A DNA stretch of 64,000 nt. It comes from Cesiribacter sp. SM1. GTDB lineage: Bacteria; Bacteroidota; Bacteroidia; Cytophagales; Cyclobacteriaceae. Positions 32,855 through 40,782 of this stretch are shown one piece after another. Location: NCBI RefSeq assembly GCF_020178975.1, contig NZ_JAHXBU010000094.1, forward strand, positions 310,001-374,000, written 5' to 3'. The notes under the pieces are model-generated. The model searched no databases and was not told where the DNA came from. It saw only the letters and a program-made list of their open reading frames with translations. Numbering within the stretch: position 1 is the first letter of the stretch; each line of letters opens with the position of its first letter. The translations under genes were made by a program, and so were the position numbers.

Positions 32855-33610
32855 ATGCAGAAGTCTTTTTTCTCTCTCCTGTTGTGTGCACTCCTGATGG
32901 GAGCAGCACATATGGCTACAGCACAGCAACTGAGCCTGCAACCCTATGCCGGGATTGGCCTTAGCCTGATGAAGGACAAAACTCTGGATCAGACCTGGAA
33001 CCCTCCTGTGTGGGGTGGCGGGCATGCCTCTCTATACAACACCACCGACAGAGACCTGCATTACACTTTACCAGCACCGGAAGCCGGACTGCGCACTCAA
33101 TTACAAGTAGCCAACAAATGGAGTCTGCGGCTGGAAACCGGCCTGCAGCAAATGCGCTACAGAAGAAGAGTGGAGAAAACACTCTACACCAGTGGCAACA
33201 TGCAGTACAGCTTTGCCGAGTCAGACATCGAGCTTCTTTTTCTGCACCAGAGCCTGGAAGGCGCCTACTCAGTTACACCACGTATACTGCTAAGTGCAGG
33301 TGGCTATGCGGGCACCCTGCTTACTTCGGTGCAGAACATGCCCCTCTTTCCCCCTGAAGCCGGTACTCCCGGCACTTCAGAAGCATATACAAAAGCCGGC
33401 CACGGATTACGGGACACACAGCTGGGCCTGAAAGCCAGCCTTTCTTATGAGCTTCCCCTGGGAATTACCACCACCGCCGGCATACGGCAAAGCCTGCAGT
33501 CGCTTTATACGGCAGAGGCCCAGCCGGCCGGCCCCATAAAACCTATAAGCTTTAGCCTTACTGTAGGATATAAGTTTAAAGTAAAAAGCCAGCCTAAGGC
33601 GGCAAATTAG
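32855..33610 (+). CDS. secreted beta-barrel-like protein, hypothetical
   Basis: This 251-residue protein has a signal peptide (MQKSFFSLLLCALLMGAAHM ending in ATAQ) followed by alternating strands typical of outer-membrane barrels (LSLQPYAGIGLSL, WSLRLETGLQQMRYRR, FSLTVGYKFKVK at the end). Its C-terminal third resembles that of the convergent gene at 33612-34421: compare GIRQSLQSLYTAEA here with GLQHSLTPVYTAND there. They look like diverged paralogues. Function unknown. Confidence 0.7.
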   Translation: MQKSFFSLLLCALLMGAAHMATAQQLSLQPYAGIGLSLMKDKTLDQTWNPPVWGGGHASLYNTTDRDLHYTLPAPEAGLRTQLQVANKWSLRLETGLQQMRYRRRVEKTLYTSGNMQYSFAESDIELLFLHQSLEGAYSVTPRILLSAGGYAGTLLTSVQNMPLFPPEAGTPGTSEAYTKAGHGLRDTQLGLKASLSYELPLGITTTAGIRQSLQSLYTAEAQPAGPIKPISFSLTVGYKFKVKSQPKAAN

Positions 33611-33611
33611 C

Positions 33612-34421
33612 TTACCAACGCTTCAGTTTATACTGAACACCCAGGCTAAGCAGGTTAGCTTTGGCCCTTCTACTGGCTGCATCGTTTGCCGTATAAACAG
33701 GTGTTAAGCTATGCTGAAGCCCCAGCGACAGGGAAAGATGGCTGCACAGATCATAAGCCCCTCCTATGTGAACGCCCAGCACCTGATCATTAAAGTTTGC
33801 CCCGCTTTTGTCTTTTTCTGTTGTGATGGCATAAACCGGCTGTTGGCCGGGCACAACTGACCCTATGCTAAGTTGCTGAACCCACACCTGTGAATAGAGA
33901 CGATGTGACAGATTTACGCCACCGCCAATCCATATTTTTGGCAGCAGCCGGTAGCGGGCGCCCAGCTCCTGGCTCAGATACAGCATACTTGTTTTTCCGC
34001 TGCGTTGATCATTTCCAATAATCATACGATCTTCTGGTGCTGCTTCGGGCGCCTCAACCCACAGCCCCTCTCCGGAAAAAGTCCTCATGTTCTGCAGCTC
34101 AACCCTGGGCTGAAACCTTAACAGATGCAGGCCAAGGTTGTGGTACAGCTGTAGCCGGTCATTCAGGGCATAACTTAAGTTACCCTTCAGGTAGCCGCCG
34201 GGCTTTTCCTGATAGGCAGTTGCAATATCTACCACATAAGCAGTGCTGGAATAGCCCGGGGGCGATAACGGATAATTCCCCGGCATTACAGCTCGTTCCG
34301 TATAATCGGGTATCCAGCTTTGCTGGAAGCCTCCTTCGGCAGAAAGCTGCAGTTTTTGTGCAGCTACTGGCATTACACAGGCTAAAAACAGGCCTGTTGC
34401 TACATAAATTGTCTTTAGCAT
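33612..34421 (-). CDS. secreted beta-barrel-like protein, paralogue of the 32855 gene
   Basis: The protein is 269 residues from the ATG at 34421, chosen because it starts a good signal peptide (MLKTIYVATGLFLACVMPVA, cleavage after AAQ). The frame is open to 34454, but that would bury the signal. The mature part has barrel-like strands (YRLLPKIWIGGGVNLSHRLY, LSLSLGLQHSLTPVY) and ends LLSLGVQYKLKRW. Its stop is one base from the stop of the convergent related gene, so the pair probably arose by inverted duplication. No enzyme motif. Confidence 0.7.
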   Translation of the reverse strand: MLKTIYVATGLFLACVMPVAAQKLQLSAEGGFQQSWIPDYTERAVMPGNYPLSPPGYSSTAYVVDIATAYQEKPGGYLKGNLSYALNDRLQLYHNLGLHLLRFQPRVELQNMRTFSGEGLWVEAPEAAPEDRMIIGNDQRSGKTSMLYLSQELGARYRLLPKIWIGGGVNLSHRLYSQVWVQQLSIGSVVPGQQPVYAITTEKDKSGANFNDQVLGVHIGGAYDLCSHLSLSLGLQHSLTPVYTANDAASRRAKANLLSLGVQYKLKRW

Positions 34422-34650
34422 GGGGCAGCGCGTTATAAAGTAAAAATACAACAATAGCTGAACTTAGCTATAGCAACACTAACATTTTTTTGAACAATAT
34501 CAAGAATCATGGTGTGGCAGGCAATTTTTTGCTCCGGTGCCGGAGCAGTGCCCGAACCAGCACCTAAATCTGCTATAAAGTATTGTGCCAGTTTAAACAT
34601 TCACCGCTTGTTGCAGCGTTATAATACTTCAGCCTCTCCCCTTTTTTTTG

Positions 34651-34658
34651 TATTTTTG
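34651..34658 (+). promoter_or_regulatory. TAnnTTTG -7 box of uvrA
   Basis: TATTTTTG exactly matches the -7 consensus, preceded by a long T tract ending in TTTG at 34647-34650. It ends eight bases before the ATG at 34667, so the uvrA transcript would have almost no leader. Confidence 0.45.
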
Positions 34659-34666
34659 CATTATCT

Positions 34667-37540
34667 ATGAAGCAAACAACTGCAGTTACCCCTGCTCCCG
34701 ATATACTCGATAGTCTCGATCCGCGCCAGTACATAATTATAAAAGGCGCCAAAGTAAACAACCTTAAAAACCTTAGCGTTGCCATACCCCGCAACAGGCT
34801 GGTGGTGGTTACGGGTGTTTCCGGCTCGGGAAAATCTTCCCTGGCTTTCGATACACTTTTTGCCGAAGGCCAGCGCATGTACGTGGAAAGCCTTAGCAGC
34901 TATGCCCGCCAGTTCCTGGGTCGTATGGAAAAGCCCGAGGTGGAGTACATACGAGGTGTATCGCCGGCCATTGCCATTGAGCAGAAGGTGAGCACCAAGA
35001 ATCCCCGCTCTACGGTTGGCACCACCACCGAAATTTACGATTACCTTAAGCTGCTCTTTGCCCGCATTGGCCACACCTACTCGCCGGTAAGCGGGCAGGA
35101 GGTGCAGCGCGATACCGTTAGCAGCGTGGTGGATTACATCAACAGCCTGCCGGAGGGCACCCGCATTATGGTGCTTTGCCCCTTTGTACGCCACCCCGAG
35201 CGCAGCCTTGTAGCCGATCTGAAGGTGCTGCTTAGCAAGGGCTACACCCGTATCATCGCCAACGGCGAAACCACCTTTATCGAAGAGCTGCTGGAGAAGC
35301 CCGAGAAAGAGCTGGCCCAGATGCAGTTCGACCTCCTGATTGACCGTGCTGCCGTAGACCCTGCCGACGAGGATCTGCAGTTTCGCCTGGCCGACTCTGT
35401 ACAAACTGCTTTTTTTGAAAGCCACGGCGATTGTATTGTGGAGATTCCGGGAGCTGAGGCACCACTCGAAGCAAGAAGGCTGTTCTCCGACCGCTTTGAA
35501 CTGGATGGCATCCAGTTTGAGGAGCCCAGCGTAAACCTTTTTACCTTTAACAACCCTTACGGCGCCTGCAAAACCTGCGAAGGCTTTGGGCAGATCCTGG
35601 GCATCGATCCCGACCTGGTGATACCTGACAAGAGCCTAAGTGTGTACGAAGGTGCCATTGCTCCCTGGCGCAGCGAGGGCAAACGCGAAGACTGGCTGCA
35701 GCCCCTGCTTAAGAACGGCATCCGCTTCGATTTTCCCATACACCGCCCCTACAACGAGCTTACACCCGAAGAGCAGCAACTGCTGTGGGAGGGTAATAAT
35801 TACTTCGACGGCATCAACAGTTTCTTTAAATGGGTAAACACCCAGATGCACAAGGTGCAGTACCGGGTACTGCTAAGCCGATACCGCGGCCGCACCGTAT
35901 GCCCTGATTGCCGCGGAACACGCCTGCGCAAAGATGCTCAATATGTTAAACTAGGCGTACAGCCAGGCCAGGATCCTAAAACCGGCAAGAGCATTGCCGA
36001 CCTGGTGCTGATGCCAGTAGGCAAACTGAAAGCCTTCTTCGATGGGCTGCAGCTGCCGCCGCATGAGCAGAAAATAGCAGAGCGCCTGCAAAAAGAAGTA
36101 ACTAACCGCCTGGATTACCTCATCAGGGTAGGTCTGGAATACCTAACACTCAACCGGGTAGCCAACACCCTTTCCGGTGGTGAGTTTCAGCGCATCAAGC
36201 TTAGCACCTCCCTGGGTTCTGCACTGGTAGGCTCTATGTACATCCTCGACGAACCCTCCATTGGCCTTCACCCGCGTGACACCACCCGCCTGGTAAGCGT
36301 ACTGGAGTTACTGCGTAACCTGGGTAACACAGTTATTGTGGTAGAGCACGAGGAGGAAGTAATGCGCACCGCCGATCAGATCATCGATATTGGTCCCGAT
36401 GCCGGTACCCATGGTGGTGAGCTGGTGTTCCAGGGAACCTTGGAAGAGCTGATGGAGCACGGCCAGACACATACCGCCCGCTACTTAAGCGGACGCGAAG
36501 CCATACAGGTGCCTAAGCACCGCCGCCCCTGGCGCAACAGCATCTGGCTGCGTGGCTGCCGCGAAAACAACCTGAAGAACATTGATGTACAAATACCCCT
36601 GGAGGTAATGAGCTGCATTACGGGTGTATCGGGCTCAGGCAAAAGTACGCTGGTGAAAAAGATCCTCTACCCTGCTGTGGGCAAGCTGATGGGCTCCGTA
36701 TCGGAAGCCACCGGTAAGTTCGACAAGCTGGAGGGCGACTATAAAAAGATCACCCAGGTAGAGTTTGTAGACCAGAACCCGATTGGCAAAAGCAGCCGCT
36801 CTAACCCCGTAACCTATGTGAAGGCTTACGATGCCATCCGCTCCCTCTATGCCGATCAGCCACTTTCCAAGGCACGTGGTTATAAGCAGGGCCACTTCAG
36901 CTTTAACGTAGAAGGAGGCCGCTGCGAGATCTGCCAGGGCGAAGGACAGGTAACCGTAGAAATGCAGTTTATGGCTGATATTCACCTGACCTGCGAGGGC
37001 TGTGGCGGTCGCCGTTTTAAGCAGGAGATCCTGGATGTGAAGTTCAGGGAGCGCGATATTGCCGAGGTGCTGGACCTTACCGTTGACGATGCCCTGGAAT
37101 TCTTCAAAGGGCAGGCCGCCATCATCAATAAACTGCAGCCCCTGCAGGAAGTAGGCCTGGGATATATTACCCTGGGCCAGAGCTCCAGCAGCCTTTCGGG
37201 TGGTGAGGCGCAGCGTGTAAAGCTGGCTTCGTTCCTGGCCAAAGGCAGCGGCGCCAACAGCGGCGGTATTCTCTTCATCTTCGATGAGCCCACTACCGGT
37301 CTGCACTTCCACGACATCAGCAAACTGCTCCATTCCATCAATGCGCTGGTGGAGCAGGGCAATACGGCCGTAATCATTGAGCACAACATGGAGATGATCA
37401 AAAGCGCCGACTGGATCATCGACCTGGGCCCCGAAGGTGGCGAAGGCGGCGGCAAGCTTGAGTTCGCCGGCACCCCCGAAGAAATGGCCAAGCTTGCAGA
37501 AACGAATTATACTGCGAAATACCTGAAGGAGAAATTGTAG
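34667..37540 (+). CDS. uvrA: excinuclease ABC subunit A
   Basis: This 957-residue DNA damage sensor of nucleotide excision repair has two ABC ATPase modules: Walker [10 protein letters not shown] at 50-58 with signature [10 protein letters not shown] near 500, and GVSGSGKST near 652 with [10 protein letters not shown] near 842. The C-terminal zinc module is complete (CEIC near 753 and CEGC some 25 residues later). In the N-terminal module, [15 protein letters not shown] keeps one CxxC pair, but the CPxCG pair that precedes it in Escherichia coli UvrA is replaced by SDRFELDGI. Similar sequences are, as I recall, common in Bacteroidota, so this looks like a lineage variant rather than a defect. 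Confidence 0.96.
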   Translation: MKQTTAVTPAPDILDSLDPRQYIIIKGAKVNNLKNLSVAIPRNRLVVVTGVSGSGKSSLAFDTLFAEGQRMYVESLSSYARQFLGRMEKPEVEYIRGVSPAIAIEQKVSTKNPRSTVGTTTEIYDYLKLLFARIGHTYSPVSGQEVQRDTVSSVVDYINSLPEGTRIMVLCPFVRHPERSLVADLKVLLSKGYTRIIANGETTFIEELLEKPEKELAQMQFDLLIDRAAVDPADEDLQFRLADSVQTAFFESHGDCIVEIPGAEAPLEARRLFSDRFELDGIQFEEPSVNLFTFNNPYGACKTCEGFGQILGIDPDLVIPDKSLSVYEGAIAPWRSEGKREDWLQPLLKNGIRFDFPIHRPYNELTPEEQQLLWEGNNYFDGINSFFKWVNTQMHKVQYRVLLSRYRGRTVCPDCRGTRLRKDAQYVKLGVQPGQDPKTGKSIADLVLMPVGKLKAFFDGLQLPPHEQKIAERLQKEVTNRLDYLIRVGLEYLTLNRVANTLSGGEFQRIKLSTSLGSALVGSMYILDEPSIGLHPRDTTRLVSVLELLRNLGNTVIVVEHEEEVMRTADQIIDIGPDAGTHGGELVFQGTLEELMEHGQTHTARYLSGREAIQVPKHRRPWRNSIWLRGCRENNLKNIDVQIPLEVMSCITGVSGSGKSTLVKKILYPAVGKLMGSVSEATGKFDKLEGDYKKITQVEFVDQNPIGKSSRSNPVTYVKAYDAIRSLYADQPLSKARGYKQGHFSFNVEGGRCEICQGEGQVTVEMQFMADIHLTCEGCGGRRFKQEILDVKFRERDIAEVLDLTVDDALEFFKGQAAIINKLQPLQEVGLGYITLGQSSSSLSGGEAQRVKLASFLAKGSGANSGGILFIFDEPTTGLHFHDISKLLHSINALVEQGNTAVIIEHNMEMIKSADWIIDLGPEGGEGGGKLEFAGTPEEMAKLAETNYTAKYLKEKL

Positions 37541-37576
37541 CAGGCGTTACCTGCTTCAGTAAGATGATTAAAAGAT

Positions 37577-37622
37577 AAAGGTGCGTTTAGCCAGCTGTAT
37601 ATTGTTGGCTAAACGCACCTTT
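37577..37622 (+). terminator. terminator of uvrA
   Basis: A 17-bp perfect stem (37577-37593 with 37606-37622, core GGTGCGTTTAGCCA) with a 12-base loop and AAA/TTT ends. It separates uvrA from the cassette-like region. Confidence 0.88.
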
Positions 37623-37640
37623 TGCTTATATTGATAGCCG

Positions 37641-37681
37641 AGATATACACCACAGTGGCGTATATCTAGTAGTTAGGCTGC
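37641..37681 (+). other. left boundary of cassette 1: palindrome plus GTTAGGC core site
   Basis: A 27-bp near-perfect palindrome (arms 37641-37653 and 37655-37667, one mismatch) is followed by GTTAGGCTGC at 37672-37681. GTTAGGC fits the integron core-site consensus GTTRRRY. The whole 10-mer is the exact reverse complement of 38252-38261 at the other end of the gene. In integrons the first bases of a cassette are complementary to the R'' box of its own attC, which is what is seen here. The palindrome may be the original insertion target. Confidence 0.55.
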
Positions 37682-37705
37682 ATTGTAGCTGTTATCGAAA
37701 CCCAC

Positions 37706-38260
37706 ATGATAGCATTGAAAAGATTAACATTATTCGTATCACTTGAGCTGTTATTTACAATGTGTAATAGTTGGGAGCCTGATTATGAGCATGCTCATCC
37801 CAATGCTAAGGCACTAATGACAGATGATTTCTTGTGGAGCCCGCTTGAGCCAAGTTCACCTTTTGGCAATGATGACGGAGCTGACGCAGTATGGCAATTT
37901 TATGAATGGAGAAAGAACAACCAAAATACAAGAGCAAAAGAATTTATACCATTCCTACTTACCGAATGGAATTACAAAACCTATGACTATACTCAAGTCG
38001 ATACAGTTGCTATAAAAGAATTTATTGTATCTGGTAATATTGGTGATCGTCTTTACATGGGAATAGATGATGTCATTATAGCTACTGGTTTTGGGCAGCT
38101 GATTATGGAAGGTAAAATAGATGCAGATTTAAAGTCACTCACATTGATAGCACTGAATAGACAACTTCTCCCCATATCTCTTTCTCTAGTAAATGAAGAG
38201 TATAGAAATACTAGAGAAAGTCAGCTGCAGAGAATGATAAAAATAATAAACGCAGCCTAA
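37706..38260 (+). CDS. cassette 1 gene: hypothetical protein
   Basis: The frame encodes 184 residues; the first 19 form a hydrophobic start (MIALKRLTLFVSLELLFTM). If translation begins instead at the ATG at 37760, the product is a 166-residue cytosolic protein starting MCNSWEPDYEHAHPNAKAL. The body contains DDFLWSPLEPSSPFGNDDGA, a highly polar middle and no recognised catalytic motif. It looks like a type of small Bacteroidota protein I have seen as isolated accessory genes, but I cannot name a family. Visibly more AT-rich than the flanking genes. Its stop codon TAA lies inside the R''-like box of the following attC-like site, as in compact integron cassettes. Confidence 0.65.
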   Translation: MIALKRLTLFVSLELLFTMCNSWEPDYEHAHPNAKALMTDDFLWSPLEPSSPFGNDDGADAVWQFYEWRKNNQNTRAKEFIPFLLTEWNYKTYDYTQVDTVAIKEFIVSGNIGDRLYMGIDDVIIATGFGQLIMEGKIDADLKSLTLIALNRQLLPISLSLVNEEYRNTRESQLQRMIKIINAA

Positions 38261-38379
38261 CAACAGAATAAAGCAAATGCCCCAACAGCGTTCAGCCATT
38301 GCTTGTGCAGGCCGTTAGCTTTTCGTACTTTCAGCAGAGGGCAGTGAAGGGCATCTGCTTTATTCAACGGACGTTGGGG
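38252..38379 (+). repeat. attC-like recombination site A
   Basis: The left end is R''-like GCCTAAC (38255-38261), and the right end is R'-like GTTGGGG (38373-38379). Between them the arm GAATAAAGCAAATGCCC (38266-38282) pairs with 38349-38365 with one mismatch. The 66-base centre is variable. Architecture, size and orientation match integron attC sites. The outer conserved blocks (AACAGAATAAAGC left, GCTTTATTCAACGGAC right) are shared word for word with site B. No integrase gene is in the window. Confidence 0.65.
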
Positions 38380-38400
38380 GTAATATGCAATACAATAATC

Positions 38401-39087
38401 ATGAAAATCAAATCTTTTACGTTTGGACTTTTGATAACAGTAATGCTATCAAGTTGTATTGTGTATCATCCTCAGTCAACGGATATCCCTCTAATTAGCA
38501 AAAAAAATGATTTAAGAGTTGATGCAGGAATATCATTAATTCCATCAGCTCAAGCCACTATTTCATATGGATTGACAGATAAAATAGCAGTTCAAGGGTT
38601 TGGAAGTATAGGTTCGGAAGAAAGATATTATTTACAAGCTGCAACTGGTTTATACAAGAACCTAGGCAACTCCCAGGTCTTTGAGGTATACGGTGGGTTT
38701 GGGCATGGCTATGGTAATGCATATAAGGGTGCAAATCCAGGACATTTATATGGAAACTACCAGTTGTATTTTACTCAGTTTAATTTCGGAAAAATAGCAA
38801 CTGAACACTCAAATTTTGAAGTTGGAGTAGGAGTCAAAGCAGGATATTTGAATTCTTACCTTACTGATGATAATTATTATAGTGTTAAGCCTGAAACTAC
38901 CCCAAACGTAGAATACCATGATAAAAGCCTTTTGTTTGAACCAGTTGGGGTGATGAGAGTCGGTGGAAGTAAGCTAAGATTTAGCTTAAGACTAGGGGGT
39001 GCATTGATATATAAATTCACAAATACTGAAAATAACTTGCCTTATAGCAAAGTAAACATAGGATTAGGGCTTAATTATAGATTATAA
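38401..39087 (+). CDS. cassette 2 gene: lipoprotein with beta-barrel-like body
   Basis: This 228-residue protein starts with MKIKSFTFGLLITVMLSSC, a type II signal peptide (lipobox LSSC, Cys19). Alternating strands follow (LRVDAGISLIPSAQATISYG, FEVYGGFGHGYGNAY) and the C-terminus NIGLGLNYRL is outer-membrane-like. The ATG at 38401 is chosen because the longer frame from 38299 would read through attC-like site A. AT-rich codon use sets it apart from the core genes. It is the only gene in its cassette (38374 to about 39218). Function unknown. Confidence 0.75.
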   Translation: MKIKSFTFGLLITVMLSSCIVYHPQSTDIPLISKKNDLRVDAGISLIPSAQATISYGLTDKIAVQGFGSIGSEERYYLQAATGLYKNLGNSQVFEVYGGFGHGYGNAYKGANPGHLYGNYQLYFTQFNFGKIATEHSNFEVGVGVKAGYLNSYLTDDNYYSVKPETTPNVEYHDKSLLFEPVGVMRVGGSKLRFSLRLGGALIYKFTNTENNLPYSKVNIGLGLNYRL

Positions 39088-39102
39088 ATAAAAAAATACT
39101 GG

Positions 39103-39225
39103 CCACAACAACAGAATAAAGCCAGGGCTGTAAGAGCTCTTTACTATCTTACCAGAAACTTTAGCCAGATGTACATTGAGAGGCGGCGGTGAGCAGCCCC
39201 TGCTTTATTCAACGGACTTTAGCGG
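39103..39225 (+). repeat. attC-like recombination site B
   Basis: R''-like CCACAAC (39103-39109) is complementary at 6 of 7 bases to the start of cassette 2 (GTTGGGG at 38373). The arm GAATAAAGCCAGGGCTG (39114-39130) pairs with 39194-39210 at 15 of 17 positions. The right block GCTTTATTCAACGGAC (39202-39217) is identical to that of site A. The R' position reads TTTAGCGG, with T in place of the consensus G. The central 63 bases are unrelated to site A. Confidence 0.62.
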
Positions 39226-39263
39226 TCATTGTAGAAAACCCTCACATAAATAACAATCATAAA

Positions 39264-40148
39264 ATGAGTAAAATTAGCCTCGGGCAAAAAGCCCTGCACT
39301 TTCCTCTGACGAAAATAATAATCGGACTAATTGTATGTCTGGCAATAATCCGGATTGGGCAACCTTTAGTTGAGAAATTCCTGGAGTTGACGAGCATCAG
39401 CAATGACTGGGCAAAGCTAGTTAGAGGGGTAGTTGTTGCTATTCTTGCCATAGTTTCCTATTCCTATCTATTCAAGCGCTACGAAAAAAGAGAAATAACA
39501 GAATTCTCTAAAAACAACCTCCTTAGAAACATAACAATAGGAATAGCTCTAGGCGTAGTTTTACAGGCGTTGACCATATTGGTAATTTACTTAAAGGGTG
39601 GTTATTCCATCATATCTGTGAACCCTGTCTTGTTTATAGTTCCTCCATTGGCTATGGCCTTTACCTCTGCCATTGTGGAAGAAATTCTATTGAGGGGTAT
39701 TGTTTTCAGGATTACAGAAGAGAAACTGGGGAGCTACGTAGCCTTGGTGATTTCTGCCGTTTTATTTGGAGCCATGCATTATGCTAATCCAAATAGTTCC
39801 TTAACTGCCGCTATAGGACTTGCCATCCAGGCTGGTCTTTTACTTGCAGCCGCCTACATCTACACGAGGAACTTATGGTTTCCCATTGCACTACATTTTG
39901 CCTGGAATTTTACACAGTCAGCCATTTTTGGTGCAAATGTATCAGGCAATACACTTTCTAAGACATTGATAACTTCTAAGATTGAGGGTGCAGTATGGTT
40001 TACAGGAGGAGAATTTGGTCCGGAAGGCTCTATTCAAGCAACAGTCTTCTGTTTAGTTCCAACAATCATACTTTTAGTTTTAAGCCATAAAGAAGGTAAA
40101 ATTATAGAACCATATTGGAAGAAAAACAACGAACCGCTAATCGAGTAG
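39264..40148 (+). CDS. cassette 3 gene: CPBP family intramembrane (CAAX-type) protease
   Basis: This 294-residue multi-helix membrane protein has the Abi/CPBP motifs: EEILLRG with the paired glutamates, FGAMHYANP with the first His, and HFAWNF with the second. About seven or eight helices. Family members cleave prenylated or other membrane proteins and some act in bacteriocin self-immunity. The ATG at 39264 is preferred; the frame from 39189 reads through attC-like site B. The end is altered: the cassette's R'' box CCGCTAA is followed at 40141 by group II intron sequence. The last codons (ATC GAG TAG) therefore come from the intron; an intact attC would have given Thr-Thr-Glu-stop. Confidence 0.85.
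   Translation: MSKISLGQKALHFPLTKIIIGLIVCLAIIRIGQPLVEKFLELTSISNDWAKLVRGVVVAILAIVSYSYLFKRYEKREITEFSKNNLLRNITIGIALGVVLQALTILVIYLKGGYSIISVNPVLFIVPPLAMAFTSAIVEEILLRGIVFRITEEKLGSYVALVISAVLFGAMHYANPNSSLTAAIGLAIQAGLLLAAAYIYTRNLWFPIALHFAWNFTQSAIFGANVSGNTLSKTLITSKIEGAVWFTGGEFGPEGSIQATVFCLVPTIILLVLSHKEGKIIEPYWKKNNEPLIE
40134..40141 (+). other. truncated attC-like site of cassette 3
   Basis: CCGCTAA (40134-40140) is the exact reverse complement of the first bases of cassette 3 (TTAGCGG, 39219-39225), so it should be this cassette's R'' box. The expected continuation CAACAGAATAAAGC is missing; group II intron sequence begins at this point. The rest of the site was not found downstream. Confidence 0.55.
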
Positions 40149-40520
40149 ACGGCCAGTGAGCCGTTAAGCTCTCTGGTGCGCCTCTCACACCACTGTACGT
40201 ACGGGCCTCGTATACAGCGGTTCACTAGGGATAGAATAGCCGCTCTTTACAACAGCCATTCCCTTCTCGGAGTTTAAGGCAGGGCTAGCAAGCACGAAGC
40301 CTGAACCGCAGCGGCGGCCGCCTCCCAATCGAATTTTGGACAACCTAGCGTTCGGTCCTTCACTGGCTTGTGAGAGCTCCGTAGCTCCTACGGCTCGTTA
40401 CTACCAACTACTATGACCTCTTCCGCCGGGCGGCCCCGTGACTTCTCCCGATGTACACGACATCCGGAGACCTCCCCAGGTAAGAGCATATAAACCTTTT
40501 TTAATGCTGGCTGGCGAGTT
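40141..40520 (-). mobile_element. group II intron remnant without reverse transcriptase
   Basis: Read on the minus strand, this segment ends with a domain V hairpin, a plausible domain VI (about 40142-40187) and the terminal sequence CTACTCGA, as in bacterial group II introns. Upstream on the same strand are GC-rich stretches I associate with the non-coding parts of Bacteroidota group II introns (for example GGAGGTCTCCGGATG near 40470). There is no reverse transcriptase frame, so the element is deleted internally and cannot move by itself. The 5' limit is uncertain and may lie anywhere between about 40500 and 40650. Confidence 0.65.
40188..40223 (-). ncRNA. group II intron domain V
   Basis: The minus strand reads ACCGCTGTA then TACG, a short loop, CGTA, a two-base CG bulge, and TACAGTGGT. 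This gives a nine-pair lower stem (one G-T pair), the characteristic two-base bulge and a short capped upper stem, which is the conserved catalytic domain V fold. GTGTGAGAGG follows, as commonly seen after domain V. Confidence 0.7.
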
Positions 40521-40782
40521 GGATAACTCAACTGCGAGTACCATGGAATCAATGGAACCCGTTTGGCCAAGGTTAATGGACCGTTTACCATCACCTAAAT
40601 GGCTACCAGACACATCAGGGAAGACATATAGATACATTCATTCGTTGATGATGTATCTGTTCTGCGGTTTACGTTATATGAGTATGAAAATCATAGCTGT
40701 GGCTAAAAGAGGTAACACTGCCCCTGCTTTAGCTGAAGTAGTACTGTAAGCATTTGCAGATAAGTATATACATCTGATATTT
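40521..40782. other. sequence between intron remnant and next gene, unassigned
   Basis: About 260 bases that may include more degraded intron sequence (minus strand) or scar DNA. Open frames on both strands (plus 40438-40749, minus 40401-40637) run through the recognisable intron part and are not convincing genes. No continuation of the cassette 3 attC-like site was found here. Confidence 0.4.

Noticed and set aside
37641-37667. Second uvrA terminator
   Set aside because: The palindrome has no T tract and a single-base centre; its position next to GTTAGGC fits an insertion target better, though this remains open.
38299-38400. Upstream extension of the cassette 2 frame
   Set aside because: Reads through the attC-like hairpin and would hide the lipoprotein signal peptide; the ATG at 38401 is the better start.
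39189-39263. Upstream extension of the cassette 3 frame
   Set aside because: Also reads through an attC-like site. Both extensions contain CFIQRTL only because the right hairpin block is conserved, not because it is coding.
40401-40749. Open frames on both strands (about 78 and 103 codons) next to the CAAX protease
   Set aside because: Both run through sequence that reads better as non-coding group II intron remnant; neither has a recognisable protein pattern.
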